Counted from the first letter of the stretch, positions 37,541 through 46,799 are shown. The stretch: 64,000 bases of DNA from Lactobacillus laiwuensis (GCF_019972835.1 NZ_BPPB01000005.1:205732-269731), one strand, 5' to 3'. Program-made: numbers and translations. The notes: generated by a model not told the origin, from the sequence alone.

Positions 37541-38202
37541 TTTTTGATTTAGATGGTGTGCTGACAGATTCAGCCAAATTTCACCTGGCAGCGTGGAATA
37601 ATTTAGCTCAAGAACTGGGTATTAAATTAACCAGCGCGCAGTTAGATTCTCTGCGGGGAATATCACGGATGGATTCTCTTAATTTAATTCTGAAGTATGG
37701 CAAGCAGGAAAGTAAGTACACTGAGACCCAAAAAGAAGAATTTGCGGCAGAAAAAAATGAAAAGTTTTTAGAGCAGGTCGAAACCATGACGCCAGCCGAT
37801 ATTTTGCCCGGAATCACAGAATTACTGGCAGATGCCAAAAAGGCAGGTCTGAAAATGTGCATTGCTTCTGCTTCTAAAAATGCCCCCAAAATCTTGAGTA
37901 AGCTGGGTATTGCCGCTAAATTTGATCAAATTGTTAATCCTGCTTTACTGGAACGCGGTAAGCCGGATCCGGAAATTTATCAAAGAGCACAGCAATTATT
38001 GCAGTTGCATAATGATGAAGTAATTAGCTTTGAAGATGCAGCTGCCGGTGTTGCGGCAATTAAGGCTGCGCACCAGTTTGCAGTGGGAATTGGAGATAAA
38101 CAAATACTTAAAGGAGCTGATTATATCGTTAAATCTACAGAAGAATTAAAGCTGGATAAAATTGTGGCTGTATTTAAGAGAAATAATAAGAAGGTAGGTT
38201 AA
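37525..38202 (+). CDS. pgmB: Beta-phosphoglucomutase
   Basis: PgmB converts beta-glucose 1-phosphate to glucose 6-phosphate. The 225-residue HAD-family protein has the nucleophile/acid motif DLDGVLTD at residue 8, the cap-domain RGISRMDSL, SASKNAP and FEDAAAGV. The start is a TTG at 37525 inside the end of malP, preceded by GAGGGTGA, showing translational coupling. Confidence 0.93.
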   Translation: MLKGLIFDLDGVLTDSAKFHLAAWNNLAQELGIKLTSAQLDSLRGISRMDSLNLILKYGKQESKYTETQKEEFAAEKNEKFLEQVETMTPADILPGITELLADAKKAGLKMCIASASKNAPKILSKLGIAAKFDQIVNPALLERGKPDPEIYQRAQQLLQLHNDEVISFEDAAAGVAAIKAAHQFAVGIGDKQILKGADYIVKSTEELKLDKIVAVFKRNNKKVG

Positions 38203-38206
38203 AGAT

Positions 38207-39313
38207 ATGGTTGAAGTTGACTTAAACCATATGTGTAAAAAGTATGAAGGCAATGATCACTATTCAGTGAAAGACTTTGATTTACACATTAAAGATAAAG
38301 AATTCATTGTTTTTGTCGGCCCCTCAGGCTGTGGTAAATCAACTACTTTAAGAATGATTGCGGGATTAGAAGATATTAGCAAAGGTACTCTTGAAATTGA
38401 TCATAAGGTAATGAATGATGTGGCACCCAAAGACCGTCACATTGCCATGGTTTTCCAGAACTACGCGCTTTATCCGCACATGTCAATCTACGATAACATG
38501 GCATTCGGCTTGAAACTGCGCCATTATCATAAAGATGAGATTGATAAAAGGGTACAAAATGCTGCTAAGATTCTTAATTTGCGTGAATATTTAGATAAAA
38601 AGCCGGCAGAACTTTCTGGTGGTCAAAGGCAAAGAGTTGCACTAGGACGGGCAATAGTGCGGGATGCTCCCATCTTCTTGATGGATGAGCCGCTGTCAAA
38701 CTTGGATGCGAAACTGCGTGTTTCCATGCGGGCAGAGATTGCCAAGCTACACCAGAACTTAGGTACAACTACAATTTACGTTACTCATGATCAGACTGAA
38801 GCTATGACCTTGGCTGACCGGGTAGTGGTAATGTCAGTTGGTAAAATTGAACAGATTGGGACACCGCAGGAGGTATATAACCACCCAGTTAATCAATTTG
38901 TCGCCGGCTTTATCGGTTCACCGCAAATGAATTTCTTTAATGTCCACTATCATGATGGTCAAGTCTCTGATGGTAAGGGTCTTAATCTGGGAATACCTGA
39001 AGGCAAGTCAAAACTGCTTAATGAGCACGGCTATAATGACCGCGACTTGATACTGGGTATTCGGCCAGAAGATATCCACGCAGAAGAAGCCTTTTTAGAA
39101 ACTTGGCCTGACGCGGTGGTCGAATCTGAAGTCGTTGTTTCTGAACTCTTGGGAGCTACTATTCAGCTTTACCAAAGAGTGGATGAAACTGAGTTTGTAG
39201 CTAACATCAATGCCCGGGATATTTATCAACCAGGGCAAAAGGTCAAGATGGGCTTTGATTTGAACAAAGCACACTTTTTCGACAAGGATACAACCTTGGC
39301 GGTAGTTAATTAG
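38207..39313 (+). CDS. msmK: ABC transporter ATPase for maltodextrin
   Basis: The 368-residue MalK/MsmK/UgpC-type ATPase energises sugar import. It has Walker A GPSGCGKST, the Q-loop VFQNYALYPHMS, the signature LSGGQRQRVALGRAI, Walker B IFLMDEPLSNLDA and the H-loop VTHDQTEA, then a C-terminal TOBE-like regulatory domain. It lies four bases after pgmB and before the binding protein and permease genes, so it serves MalEFG. Such ATPases are often shared with other sugar importers. Confidence 0.92.
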   Translation: MVEVDLNHMCKKYEGNDHYSVKDFDLHIKDKEFIVFVGPSGCGKSTTLRMIAGLEDISKGTLEIDHKVMNDVAPKDRHIAMVFQNYALYPHMSIYDNMAFGLKLRHYHKDEIDKRVQNAAKILNLREYLDKKPAELSGGQRQRVALGRAIVRDAPIFLMDEPLSNLDAKLRVSMRAEIAKLHQNLGTTTIYVTHDQTEAMTLADRVVVMSVGKIEQIGTPQEVYNHPVNQFVAGFIGSPQMNFFNVHYHDGQVSDGKGLNLGIPEGKSKLLNEHGYNDRDLILGIRPEDIHAEEAFLETWPDAVVESEVVVSELLGATIQLYQRVDETEFVANINARDIYQPGQKVKMGFDLNKAHFFDKDTTLAVVN

Positions 39314-39383
39314 GGAATAAAATCAGTGACTTTAGTTGTCATTGATATAAAAACATGTTGTTTTATATTAGGAGGTAAATAAC

Positions 39384-40607
39384 ATGAATATTTGGAAGAA
39401 AGTAGCTTTAGGAAGTACAGCAGTTTTAGCTGCAATGTCACTTGCAGCGTGTTCTAATGGTAAGTCAGACTCTTCATCAAGCAGCAGTAGTAATCAAAAT
39501 ACCAAGCTGACTTTATGGGTTGATACTAACCAGGTATCATACTACAAGAAAATTGCCAGTGATTTTACTAAGTCACATAAGAATATTTCAGTGCGTGTTA
39601 CGCAAAATCCAACCGGATCAGCCAATGCTAAAACTGATGTAGGCAAGGACCCTTCAAAAGCAGCCGATGTTTTTGAAGCACCAAATGATCAATTAGGTCA
39701 ACTGGCAGATTCTGGTTATATTAACCCGCTGTCACCAAAAGATAGTAATAACATTAAATCTAATTACATTGACGTTGCAGCTAAAGGCGTAACTTGGAAG
39801 GGCAAGATCTATGCTTATCCATATGCACAACAGGCACAAACAATTTATTACAACAAGTCTAAATTATCAGCAAGCGATGTAAAAGACTGGAAGACTTTAA
39901 CTTCAAATGGAGTTGTGGCAACAGACTTTACTAACGCTTATGTTATGTGGCCGGTATTCTTCTCTGCTGGTACAAAGCTTTATGGTGACAGTGGTGAAGA
40001 TTTGAAGGGCTCAACCTTTAATTCTGCTAAAGGTGTTAACGCATTGAAGTGGTTTGCAGAGCAAAAGAATAACAAGGGAGTAATGCAGACCTCTAATGCT
40101 TTGAACCAATTGAAGAAGGGCAACGCTCAAGCCATCTTGGATGGTCCTTGGAACGCGGCTAACATTAAGAAGATTTTAGGTAAGAACTTTGCTGTTGCTA
40201 AGTACCCAATGATTAATGTTGGTGGCAAGAATGTGCAAATGCAAGCCTTTTTGGGAATCGAAGGGTTCGCTGTTAATGCTCATACCAAGAATCCTAAGGC
40301 TGCATCACAATTAGCAGCATTTATTACAGACAAAAAGTCACAATTAATTGCTCACAAAGAAGCTGGTCAAATCCCTGTTCTTAAGGAAGCAGTTAATGAC
40401 TCAGCAATTAAGAATGATCCAGTTGCTGATGCGGTAACTGAAATGTCTAAACCTGGCAATTCAGTCTTAATGCCGAAATTACCACAAATGTCTGTTTTCT
40501 GGAACGATGTTCCTCCTCTAATCAATGGTGCATATGATGGTAAAGTTAAACCTGATCAATATAAAGCACAACTTGATAAATTAGCTAAGCACTCATCAAA
40601 GAAATAG
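39384..40607 (+). CDS. malE: Maltodextrin-binding lipoprotein
   Basis: The 407-residue protein has a lipoprotein signal with lipobox LAAC (Cys about residue 23), a Ser-rich linker, and a family 1 solute-binding fold. It captures maltodextrin outside the membrane for MalFG. AGGAGG precedes the ATG. An intercistronic hairpin after it (40623-40653) may reduce read-through into malF, which would fit the need for more binding protein than permease. Confidence 0.92.
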   Translation: MNIWKKVALGSTAVLAAMSLAACSNGKSDSSSSSSSNQNTKLTLWVDTNQVSYYKKIASDFTKSHKNISVRVTQNPTGSANAKTDVGKDPSKAADVFEAPNDQLGQLADSGYINPLSPKDSNNIKSNYIDVAAKGVTWKGKIYAYPYAQQAQTIYYNKSKLSASDVKDWKTLTSNGVVATDFTNAYVMWPVFFSAGTKLYGDSGEDLKGSTFNSAKGVNALKWFAEQKNNKGVMQTSNALNQLKKGNAQAILDGPWNAANIKKILGKNFAVAKYPMINVGGKNVQMQAFLGIEGFAVNAHTKNPKAASQLAAFITDKKSQLIAHKEAGQIPVLKEAVNDSAIKNDPVADAVTEMSKPGNSVLMPKLPQMSVFWNDVPPLINGAYDGKVKPDQYKAQLDKLAKHSSKK

Positions 40608-40622
40608 TTAATTAAATTACTT

Positions 40623-40653
40623 AAAGGTTGGACAAGTAGTGCCCAGCCTTTTT
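40623..40653 (+). terminator. Weak terminator or attenuator between malE and malF
   Basis: A 9-pair stem (40623-40631 / 40643-40651, one G-U pair) is followed by only a short T run. Confidence 0.6.
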
Positions 40654-40673
40654 GTTCAAGAAGAGGAAGAATT

Positions 40674-42032
40674 ATGTTTAGGAAGAAAAAACATGCGGCA
40701 CCTGAAGCAACCTTTAAGGAAGTATGGTCTAAAGGCAATATTGCTACCAAATTGTCATTCTTTATTATGGGTTCCAATGCTCTGGCAAATAAGCAGTGGG
40801 TAAAAGGCATAGCATTATTGCTGACAGAAGCAGCCTTTATTGTTTGGTTTGTTTTTAGTGGCATATCCGCAATTAGTATGATGTCAAGCTTGGGACCAAT
40901 TAAAAGTAAAAAGGTTGTTTATGATAGCGCACAAGGCGTTTATATTACTAAGCAACCTTCAAATTCAGTTTTGATTCTTTTGTTTGGCTTACTGGCAATT
41001 ATTGTTTGCATTGCAATGGTTTACTTATACATTGTCAACCTGCGTTCTACCAGAAAAAATTATGTGCTCAAGCGGGATGGCAAACATATTTTAACCAATA
41101 AAGAAGAACTGGCAAACTTGTTTGATTCTCGTTTGCATGACACTCTGATGACTTTCCCAATCATTGGCATTCTCTGTTTTACCATTTTGCCGACAATCTT
41201 TATGATTTCAATGGCTTTTACAAACTATGACCGGCAACACCCAATTGCCTTTTCTTGGACAGGATTTCAAGCTTTTGGCAATGTACTTAGTGGTGACCTT
41301 TCAGGTACGTTCTTCCCGGTTTTGGGTTGGACACTTATCTGGGCAGTAGCTGCTACGGCAACAACATTCTTTTTTGGAGTTTTGCTTGCCTTGCTGATTG
41401 AATCTAAGGGAATAAAACATAAAGGCTTCTGGCGGACAATCTTTGTGATTGTCTGGGCTGTACCTCAGTTTGTTTCTTTGTTAATGATGGCTCAGTTCTT
41501 AGATTATCAGGGCGCACTCAACAATATCTTAATGAATATCGGCTGGATTTCTCATCCGCTACATTTTATTGACAGTCAAGCATCACCTTTGGTAGCACGA
41601 ATAACGGTTATTATTGTTAATATGTGGATCGGTATCCCAGTTTCAATGCTGGTTTCGACTGCGATTATTCAAAATTTGCCAACCGATCAAATTGAAGCTG
41701 CAAAAATCGATGGTGCTAATGCACTACAGGTATTCAAGTCAATTACTTTTCCACAAATATTATTTGTGATGGCACCTTCTCTTATTCAACAGTTTATTGG
41801 TAATATTAATAACTTTAACGTGATCTTCCTGTTAACTGGAGGAGCACCAATGAATAACAAGTATAATGGTGCTGGTTCTACCGACCTGTTGGTAACGTGG
41901 CTGTACAACTTAACCTTTGGTCAGGAGCAGCGCTACAATGCCTCAGCGGTCTTAGGTATCCTCATCTTTATTATCAGTGCGGTATTTTCATTAATTGCAT
42001 ACCGCCATACCAATGCTTTTAAGGAGGGCTAA
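40674..42032 (+). CDS. malF: Maltodextrin ABC permease, MalF
   Basis: The 452-residue membrane protein has about eight hydrophobic segments, an N-terminal extension of MalF type and the EAA loop AAKIDGANALQVFKSITFPQ (about residues 342-361) that contacts the ATPase. It follows malE and is three bases before malG. Confidence 0.92.
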   Translation: MFRKKKHAAPEATFKEVWSKGNIATKLSFFIMGSNALANKQWVKGIALLLTEAAFIVWFVFSGISAISMMSSLGPIKSKKVVYDSAQGVYITKQPSNSVLILLFGLLAIIVCIAMVYLYIVNLRSTRKNYVLKRDGKHILTNKEELANLFDSRLHDTLMTFPIIGILCFTILPTIFMISMAFTNYDRQHPIAFSWTGFQAFGNVLSGDLSGTFFPVLGWTLIWAVAATATTFFFGVLLALLIESKGIKHKGFWRTIFVIVWAVPQFVSLLMMAQFLDYQGALNNILMNIGWISHPLHFIDSQASPLVARITVIIVNMWIGIPVSMLVSTAIIQNLPTDQIEAAKIDGANALQVFKSITFPQILFVMAPSLIQQFIGNINNFNVIFLLTGGAPMNNKYNGAGSTDLLVTWLYNLTFGQEQRYNASAVLGILIFIISAVFSLIAYRHTNAFKEG

Positions 42033-42034
42033 AA

Positions 42035-42892
42035 ATGATATCATATCAAAATCAAAAACGCCTTTCACTCATTTTTCGTTACCTATTATTGATTATCCTG
42101 GCTGTAGTTTGGATTTTACCAATTATCTGGATAATATTAGCCAGTTTTTCCTATAATGATACGGGATTTGTTTCAACTTTTTGGCCTGACAAATTTACTT
42201 TTGACAACTACATTGGTATTTTTACTAATTCGCAGTACCCACTGGTCAGCTGGATTATTAACACATTGATTGTTTCTATACTATCAATGATCATTTCTAC
42301 TTTTTTAACGATTTCAGTTGCTTATGTTTTGTCACGGTTACGCTTTTCGTTTAGAAAGCCGTTCATGCAGATTGCACTGGTCTTGGGCATGTTTCCTGGA
42401 TTTATGTCAATGATCGCTCTTTATTACATTTTAAAGGGCTTAAACATGTTAAACCTGGGCGGCCTGCTACTGGTATATGTCGGTGGTGCTGGACTGGGAT
42501 TCTACGTTGCCAAAGGCTTCTTTGACACGGTCCCATTTTCAATAGATGAAGCTGCTGAAATTGATGGGGCCACTAAATGGCAAATCTTCATGCACGTTGA
42601 TTTGCCATTAGCTAAGCCTATGATAGTTTACACTGCTTTAACAGCCTTTATTGGTCCGTGGACTGACTTTATTTTCTCGGGAATTATTTTGTCAACCTCA
42701 GGCAATCCTAAAACATACACAATTGCGTACGGACTTTATAACATGGTGCACAACACTAAGGGCAATGCTACCGCGTACTTTGCGGAGTTTGTTGCTGGTT
42801 GTGTGATTATCGCTATTCCAATCACGATCTTATTCGTCTTCATGCAGAAGTTTTACGTCAACGGTATTACTGCTGGTGCAGAAAAGGGATAG
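42035..42892 (+). CDS. malG: Maltodextrin ABC permease, MalG
   Basis: The 285-residue inner-membrane permease has six membrane segments and the EAA motif EAAEIDGATKWQIFMHVDLP. It completes the importer with MalE, MalF and MsmK. GGAGG precedes the ATG. It is followed by a strong terminator that recurs at the far end of the neighbouring island. Confidence 0.92.
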   Translation: MISYQNQKRLSLIFRYLLLIILAVVWILPIIWIILASFSYNDTGFVSTFWPDKFTFDNYIGIFTNSQYPLVSWIINTLIVSILSMIISTFLTISVAYVLSRLRFSFRKPFMQIALVLGMFPGFMSMIALYYILKGLNMLNLGGLLLVYVGGAGLGFYVAKGFFDTVPFSIDEAAEIDGATKWQIFMHVDLPLAKPMIVYTALTAFIGPWTDFIFSGIILSTSGNPKTYTIAYGLYNMVHNTKGNATAYFAEFVAGCVIIAIPITILFVFMQKFYVNGITAGAEKG

Positions 42893-42903
42893 GACTTAGT
42901 AAG

Positions 42904-42934
42904 AAAAATGCGGCTCACATGAGTCGCATTTTTT
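42904..42934 (+). terminator. Terminator after malG; first of three near-identical copies
   Basis: AAATGCGGCTC, a 4-base loop and GAGTCGCATTT form an 11-position stem with a T run. Copies lie at 51219-51250 and 54098-54129; the first and last share the same loop. Confidence 0.9.
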
Positions 42935-42995
42935 GTTTGGGTAATATTTTTTGAAATCATTAAGTGGTCGTTAACATTCAATTTGTAAAAAAAGA

Positions 42996-43286
42996 TTATG
43001 AAAGTTTGTTAATCCAATTATGCCATTCTTGAATATAAAAATTAGAGTCACACGGATCCATTTTTGGAATATAGAAAGTTGAATAATTTATTTCTTTAGA
43101 ATAATGAACTGCATTATTTGCACTGCCAAAAGCACTGAGTTCTGAAATTGCGGCAGTTTTAACGTTTCTTTGAGCAATGTTACTTAAATACTGCATTAGA
43201 TATTGATTGTGAATCATTCCCCCATCAGTATGAATTTCATGGTTGACTTGAGGAAATAGCTTTTTCGATTCTGGCTGTTTGTTATT
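42996..43286 (-). pseudogene. C-terminal remnant of an FGGY sugar kinase
   Basis: The frame, open from about 43286 without a proper start, reads HTDGGMIHNQYLMQYLSNIA followed by an AISELSAFGSANNAVHY block, matching the DGG...N..LMQ..AD and ...E.TALGAA pattern of FGGY carbohydrate kinases. Only the last 95 residues or so survive. Its 5' end meets an MFS transporter fragment on the other strand, so a rearrangement joined two broken genes. Confidence 0.6.
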
Positions 43287-43615
43287 TTTTAATTTCTAAA
43301 GTGACTAATATGACAGAATTATCAATATTAATGGTAGTTGTAGGATTAGCATGGTCTTTGTTTTTACCCTATAGTTTCGGGCAAGCAATGGCTAAAGCAC
43401 CAGTAGGATCAGAAAATATGAGCGTATCAGTAGCCATGGTAGGCTGCAACTTAGGCTGCTTTATAGCACCATATGTGATGGCAGCTTTGGGGAAACTGAT
43501 TGGAAATACAAGTGCAACTAAATCCTTTATAATTTGTTCAATTTCATTTGTACTCATGGCGGTAATAATACTATTTTATGAATTGAAGTCATCAGCAAGC
43601 CATGATAGTATTTGA
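43253..43615 (+). pseudogene. C-terminal remnant of an MFS-type transporter
   Basis: The frame is open from about 43253 and codes for three or four membrane segments (ILMVVVGLAWSLFLPYSFGQA, VAMVGCNLGCFIAPYVM, FIICSISFVLMAVIILFYEL), the last helices of a major-facilitator protein. No start with ribosome site exists and the N-terminal two thirds are missing. A GTG at 43301 could start a 104-residue product, but it would not be a working transporter. Confidence 0.6.
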
Positions 43616-43651
43616 AAATTAGTTTATAAAAAATAATTATCCTAGCTAACA

Positions 43652-43687
43652 AAAATACATTGAGTTTATTGCTCAATGTATTTTTTT
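43652..43687 (+). terminator. Terminator after the MFS remnant
   Basis: AAATACATTGAG (43653-43664) / CTCAATGTATTT (43672-43683) is followed by a T run. Confidence 0.85.
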
Positions 43688-43699
43688 ATAAATATTTTA

Positions 43700-43728
43700 T
43701 TGACAAAAGGCGTAATTTGAGTAATACT
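43700..43728 (+). promoter_or_regulatory. Promoter of the yhf operon
   Basis: TTGACA (43700-43705) is followed after 17 bases by AATACT (43723-43728). The palindromic operator at 43736-43760 lies just downstream, over the expected start of transcription. Confidence 0.65.
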
Positions 43729-43735
43729 GAAATCG

Positions 43736-43760
43736 TATTCAATATACGGTATTTTGAATA
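43736..43760 (+). promoter_or_regulatory. Putative YhfZ operator, copy 1
   Basis: TATTCAA-N11-TTGAATA, a perfect 7-base inverted repeat in a 25-base site. The same half-sites and spacing recur at 45455-45479 in this operon. Confidence 0.65.
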
Positions 43761-43783
43761 TTCTATAAAAAGGGGATTTTAAA

Positions 43784-44701
43784 TTGCAAACTGCACAGTA
43801 TAAAATGAGAGGATTAGCGCTAACATTTTTAGCAAAAAAGTATTTACTTTTGGAACCTGACGATCGCGTACCAACAGTAGAGGAATTTTGCAAAGAATCA
43901 AATATATCTCAGGGTACAATGCAGGCAGCAATTAGTATCTTAAAGGAGGATGGTGCAATTAGTACAAGATCAAGAGGTCATTTAGGTACATTTGTTGAAA
44001 ACGTTAATCATCATAAACTACTTTCTTATATAGGAAATCATACATTGGTTGGTTCATTACCACTACCATATACTAAAAAATATGAAGGACTCGCAACTGG
44101 AATTTACAAGGCATTTTTCAACAATGAGATTCAGGTTAGCCTTTCGTATATGAATGGTAGTGAAAAGAGACTTTCGGGATTACAAGAAGATCGTAGCAAT
44201 TTCATTATCACTTCAGGATTAACTGCTGATTATTTAATTAAAAGGAATGCCAACTTGGCTGAATTTTTAGTACTGCCTGAACAAACTTATGTTACAAAGC
44301 ACGTTTTAGTTTTCAGAAAAGGTGAAGATGCACAAATAAAAAGTGGTGCCAAAATTGGGGTAGATACACAGTCCATTGATTATACTTTACTGACAAAATA
44401 TGTAACCAAAGGAAAAGATGTGCAATTAGTTCAAATGCCTTATAACCAAGTAAGTAAAAGTATAGAAGAAGGACTAATCGACTATGCTATTTGGAATGAG
44501 GATGAAGTTGTCGAACATAACTATCCACTTGCTTATAGTGAAATAGATAATAACTTAACTGTTCGCTCTTCTCAAGCTGCATTTGTTGGTAAAAAAACGG
44601 ATATTTTTACAAAAAGTATTTTAGAGAAAACGATAGATGTAGATAAATTGCTAAGCACACAGAAAAAAGTGATTTCTGGAGAACTTCTTCCAGAATATTA
44701 A
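43784..44701 (+). CDS. yhfZ: YhfZ-family transcription regulator
   Basis: The 305-residue protein has an N-terminal GntR-like winged HTH (VPTVEEFCKESNISQGTMQAAISILKEDGAI within residues 29-60) and a C-terminal effector domain with the fold of a periplasmic-binding-like sensor (LPLPYTKKYEGLATGIYKAF, AKIGVDTQSIDYTLL). This arrangement is that of E. coli YhfZ. The TTG start follows AAGGGGA. It heads the operon and should bind the TATTCAA palindromes. The ligand is unknown. Confidence 0.82.
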   Translation: MQTAQYKMRGLALTFLAKKYLLLEPDDRVPTVEEFCKESNISQGTMQAAISILKEDGAISTRSRGHLGTFVENVNHHKLLSYIGNHTLVGSLPLPYTKKYEGLATGIYKAFFNNEIQVSLSYMNGSEKRLSGLQEDRSNFIITSGLTADYLIKRNANLAEFLVLPEQTYVTKHVLVFRKGEDAQIKSGAKIGVDTQSIDYTLLTKYVTKGKDVQLVQMPYNQVSKSIEEGLIDYAIWNEDEVVEHNYPLAYSEIDNNLTVRSSQAAFVGKKTDIFTKSILEKTIDVDKLLSTQKKVISGELLPEY

Positions 44702-44718
44702 GGATGTGGTCATTTTTA

Positions 44719-45075
44719 ATGCAAAAACAGACACAAAATAAGCTGAATATACTATTGCAGGCAGGTAAAATTAATGATTTAGACCTAAAATTTCTTAACG
44801 AAATTGATAATGATTTGAGTAAATATGATGATGGAAACAAAGAAGAGATGTTGTTAATTCATGTAGCAATGACCATTTCAAGACAAAGAAATAACGAGAA
44901 GATTGATGCCATGCCGGAAGCTCTTTGGCAACAAATAGAAAATAAGCCTGCATATCAACGAGCAAAGCAATATTGGCTAGAAAAGAAAGCAAAAGTAACT
45001 GTTGTCCTTAGTAAAGATGAAGATCAATATATTATTATGCATTTAGTAAATGTTTTATCGAAGGGTGGTCAATAA
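44719..45075 (+). CDS. yhfY: YhfY-like PRD-domain protein
   Basis: The 118-residue protein is a single PRD domain, with the phosphorylatable His probably in LLIHVAMTISR (about residue 50). PRD domains normally respond to phosphorylation by PTS proteins. In E. coli yhfY also follows yhfZ. The ATG at 44719 has GGATGTGG upstream; an ATG at 44704 directly abuts its AAGG and is less likely. It could link operon expression to the PTS state. Confidence 0.7.
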   Translation: MQKQTQNKLNILLQAGKINDLDLKFLNEIDNDLSKYDDGNKEEMLLIHVAMTISRQRNNEKIDAMPEALWQQIENKPAYQRAKQYWLEKKAKVTVVLSKDEDQYIIMHLVNVLSKGGQ

Positions 45076-45076
45076 T

Positions 45077-45439
45077 ATGACTAAAATAGTAATTGGTGGT
45101 CAAATGGGCAAAGAAGAAATCAGACAAGACTTAGAAAAATTAACAAGCGATAAAAATGTCGAAATTACTGTGCAGAGTGACCTGGATGCTGCAATGGCAG
45201 TTCAAAATCATCAAGCTGATTTTTACATCGGTGCCTGTCAAACTGGTGCTGGAGGTGCATTAGCGATGGCTACCGCCTTACTTGGTTCAGGAAAAACCCT
45301 CACTGTTGCTACACCAACTAAGGTATTAAAAGCAGATGAAATTAAAAAAGGGGTAGAAAGTGGCAAAGTTGCTTTTGGCTTTACATTTAATGCTAAAGAT
45401 ACTGTATTGCCAGAAATTGTTAAGGCATTACCTTTATAG
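45077..45439 (+). CDS. yhfU: YhfU-family protein (DUF2620)
   Basis: The 120-residue protein opens TKIVIGGQMGKEEIRQDLEK and contains YIGACQTGAGGALAMATALLG, the DUF2620 pattern with a Gly-rich turn. It begins two bases after yhfY with AAGGGTGG before the ATG; the open frame extends nine codons upstream into yhfY. The family always accompanies YhfT, so it is likely a cytosolic part of that transport system, but its role is not established. Confidence 0.75.
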   Translation: MTKIVIGGQMGKEEIRQDLEKLTSDKNVEITVQSDLDAAMAVQNHQADFYIGACQTGAGGALAMATALLGSGKTLTVATPTKVLKADEIKKGVESGKVAFGFTFNAKDTVLPEIVKALPL

Positions 45440-45454
45440 TGTTTTTAATATCAA

Positions 45455-45479
45455 TATTCAATTTTTAGAATATTGAATA
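45455..45479 (+). promoter_or_regulatory. Putative YhfZ operator, copy 2, inside the operon
   Basis: TATTCAA-N11-TTGAATA, same half-sites and same 25-base span as at 43736. It ends two bases before the AGGAGG of yhfT. As RNA it could also form a hairpin near that ribosome site. Confidence 0.6.
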
Positions 45480-45494
45480 TAAGGAGGAGATAAA

Positions 45495-46790
45495 ATGTCA
45501 ATGACTACAATTATAAATTATGTTCTAATAGCCCTGGTTGGGGGCGTTGGTTCAGTTTTGGCGAATAAAGGCATTGCTGTTTTCAATGATGGATTAAGAC
45601 CAATTTATCCAGAGTATTTTGACCACAAAATTAATAGACGTGAATTAGCTCTAACATCTTTTGGGGTTAGTTTTGGTTTAATTATTGGATTTGGTATTCC
45701 AGTATCAATTGGTTCAACAATTTTACTTGCTCATAGTATTTTGCTGGCTTGTGATATTTTTGGCACTTGGACACCTGATAATAAATGGGGCGCTGCCATT
45801 GCTTTTGCTATTGGTTCAGTTTATGGCGCAGGATTGTTACTTGGCTTATCTTGGATAGTTAGATTATTCAAAATGTTGCCATTTAATTTTTTCGGAGCAC
45901 TTTCTCTTTTAGGTAGTCCAATATTGCTTGCCTTTTGTGCATTTCCTGCAATTGCAGTTGCAGAGCAACATAATGTAAAAAAAGGTCTTATTACCTTTGT
46001 TTGGACCTTTGTAACTTACATTCTAATTAGTAAGTTTGGAATCTTTAACTTGGGTAATGGTATTACCATCACTTTGAACGCAACCGGTATGGCACTATTA
46101 GTGGCCATGATTTGTATGGTTTATTACGCAGCCAAAGTAAAGGGAACCAATAACTCAAACGAAAATTTGGTTAATGTCTTTTCTGCACGTATTGGAAGAA
46201 TTAAGAAAAATTGGATTTGGCTTTCATTAATGGGGGGCTTGATCACTGCTGCTTCAAGTGAATTAATTCTTGCAGTTGATGTTCTTCCTCAGCAATTATT
46301 GATTAAAGGGCAAATTCAAGAAGCAGCAATGGCAACTTTTGCCAGAGCCATCGGATTCATTCCCTTAGTATTTTCAACCGCTATTGTAACTGGTGTTTAT
46401 GGTATGGCTGGAACAACCTTAATTTTTGCAATCGGCTTGTTATTAAAAGGTCAACCGTTAGTTGCCTTTATCGCAGGTGCTGTCTGGATGTGGATTGAAG
46501 TCCAAGCCTTAGGTGCTACCGCTAAAGGAATGGATAAGTTCCCAGGTTTACGTGACATGGGTGACCATATTCGTACTTCTCTGATGGAAACCATTTCAAC
46601 TTCGTTATTAATTGGGGCGGCCATTGCATGTAATAAGATGGCACCAAATCTAGGATTCTTCTGGGTCATTGGTACCTGGCTCTTAAATAAAAAAATGAAA
46701 AAGCCTCTAGTTGATATGGCCGTGGGACCAATAGCTACTATAGCTTTAGGACTTTTATTAAATATTTTAAGAATAGTGCATTTATTCTAA
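45495..46790 (+). CDS. yhfT: YhfT-family membrane transporter
   Basis: The 431-residue protein is strongly hydrophobic with about eleven membrane segments. Conserved-looking blocks include LRPIYPEYFDHKINRRELA near residue 38 and AVWMWIEVQALGATAKGMDKFPGLRDMGDHI (span about 335-365). This is the YhfT family of predicted transporters found with YhfU. AAGGAGGAG precedes the ATG. It probably imports the substrate of the pathway; the substrate is unknown. Confidence 0.78.
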   Translation: MSMTTIINYVLIALVGGVGSVLANKGIAVFNDGLRPIYPEYFDHKINRRELALTSFGVSFGLIIGFGIPVSIGSTILLAHSILLACDIFGTWTPDNKWGAAIAFAIGSVYGAGLLLGLSWIVRLFKMLPFNFFGALSLLGSPILLAFCAFPAIAVAEQHNVKKGLITFVWTFVTYILISKFGIFNLGNGITITLNATGMALLVAMICMVYYAAKVKGTNNSNENLVNVFSARIGRIKKNWIWLSLMGGLITAASSELILAVDVLPQQLLIKGQIQEAAMATFARAIGFIPLVFSTAIVTGVYGMAGTTLIFAIGLLLKGQPLVAFIAGAVWMWIEVQALGATAKGMDKFPGLRDMGDHIRTSLMETISTSLLIGAAIACNKMAPNLGFFWVIGTWLLNKKMKKPLVDMAVGPIATIALGLLLNILRIVHLF

Positions 46791-46799
46791 GGAGATTAT

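Noticed and set aside
39346..39369. AT-only hairpin between msmK and malE
   Set aside because: The stem is short and AT-only, without T run, so neither a terminator nor a regulatory site can be supported.
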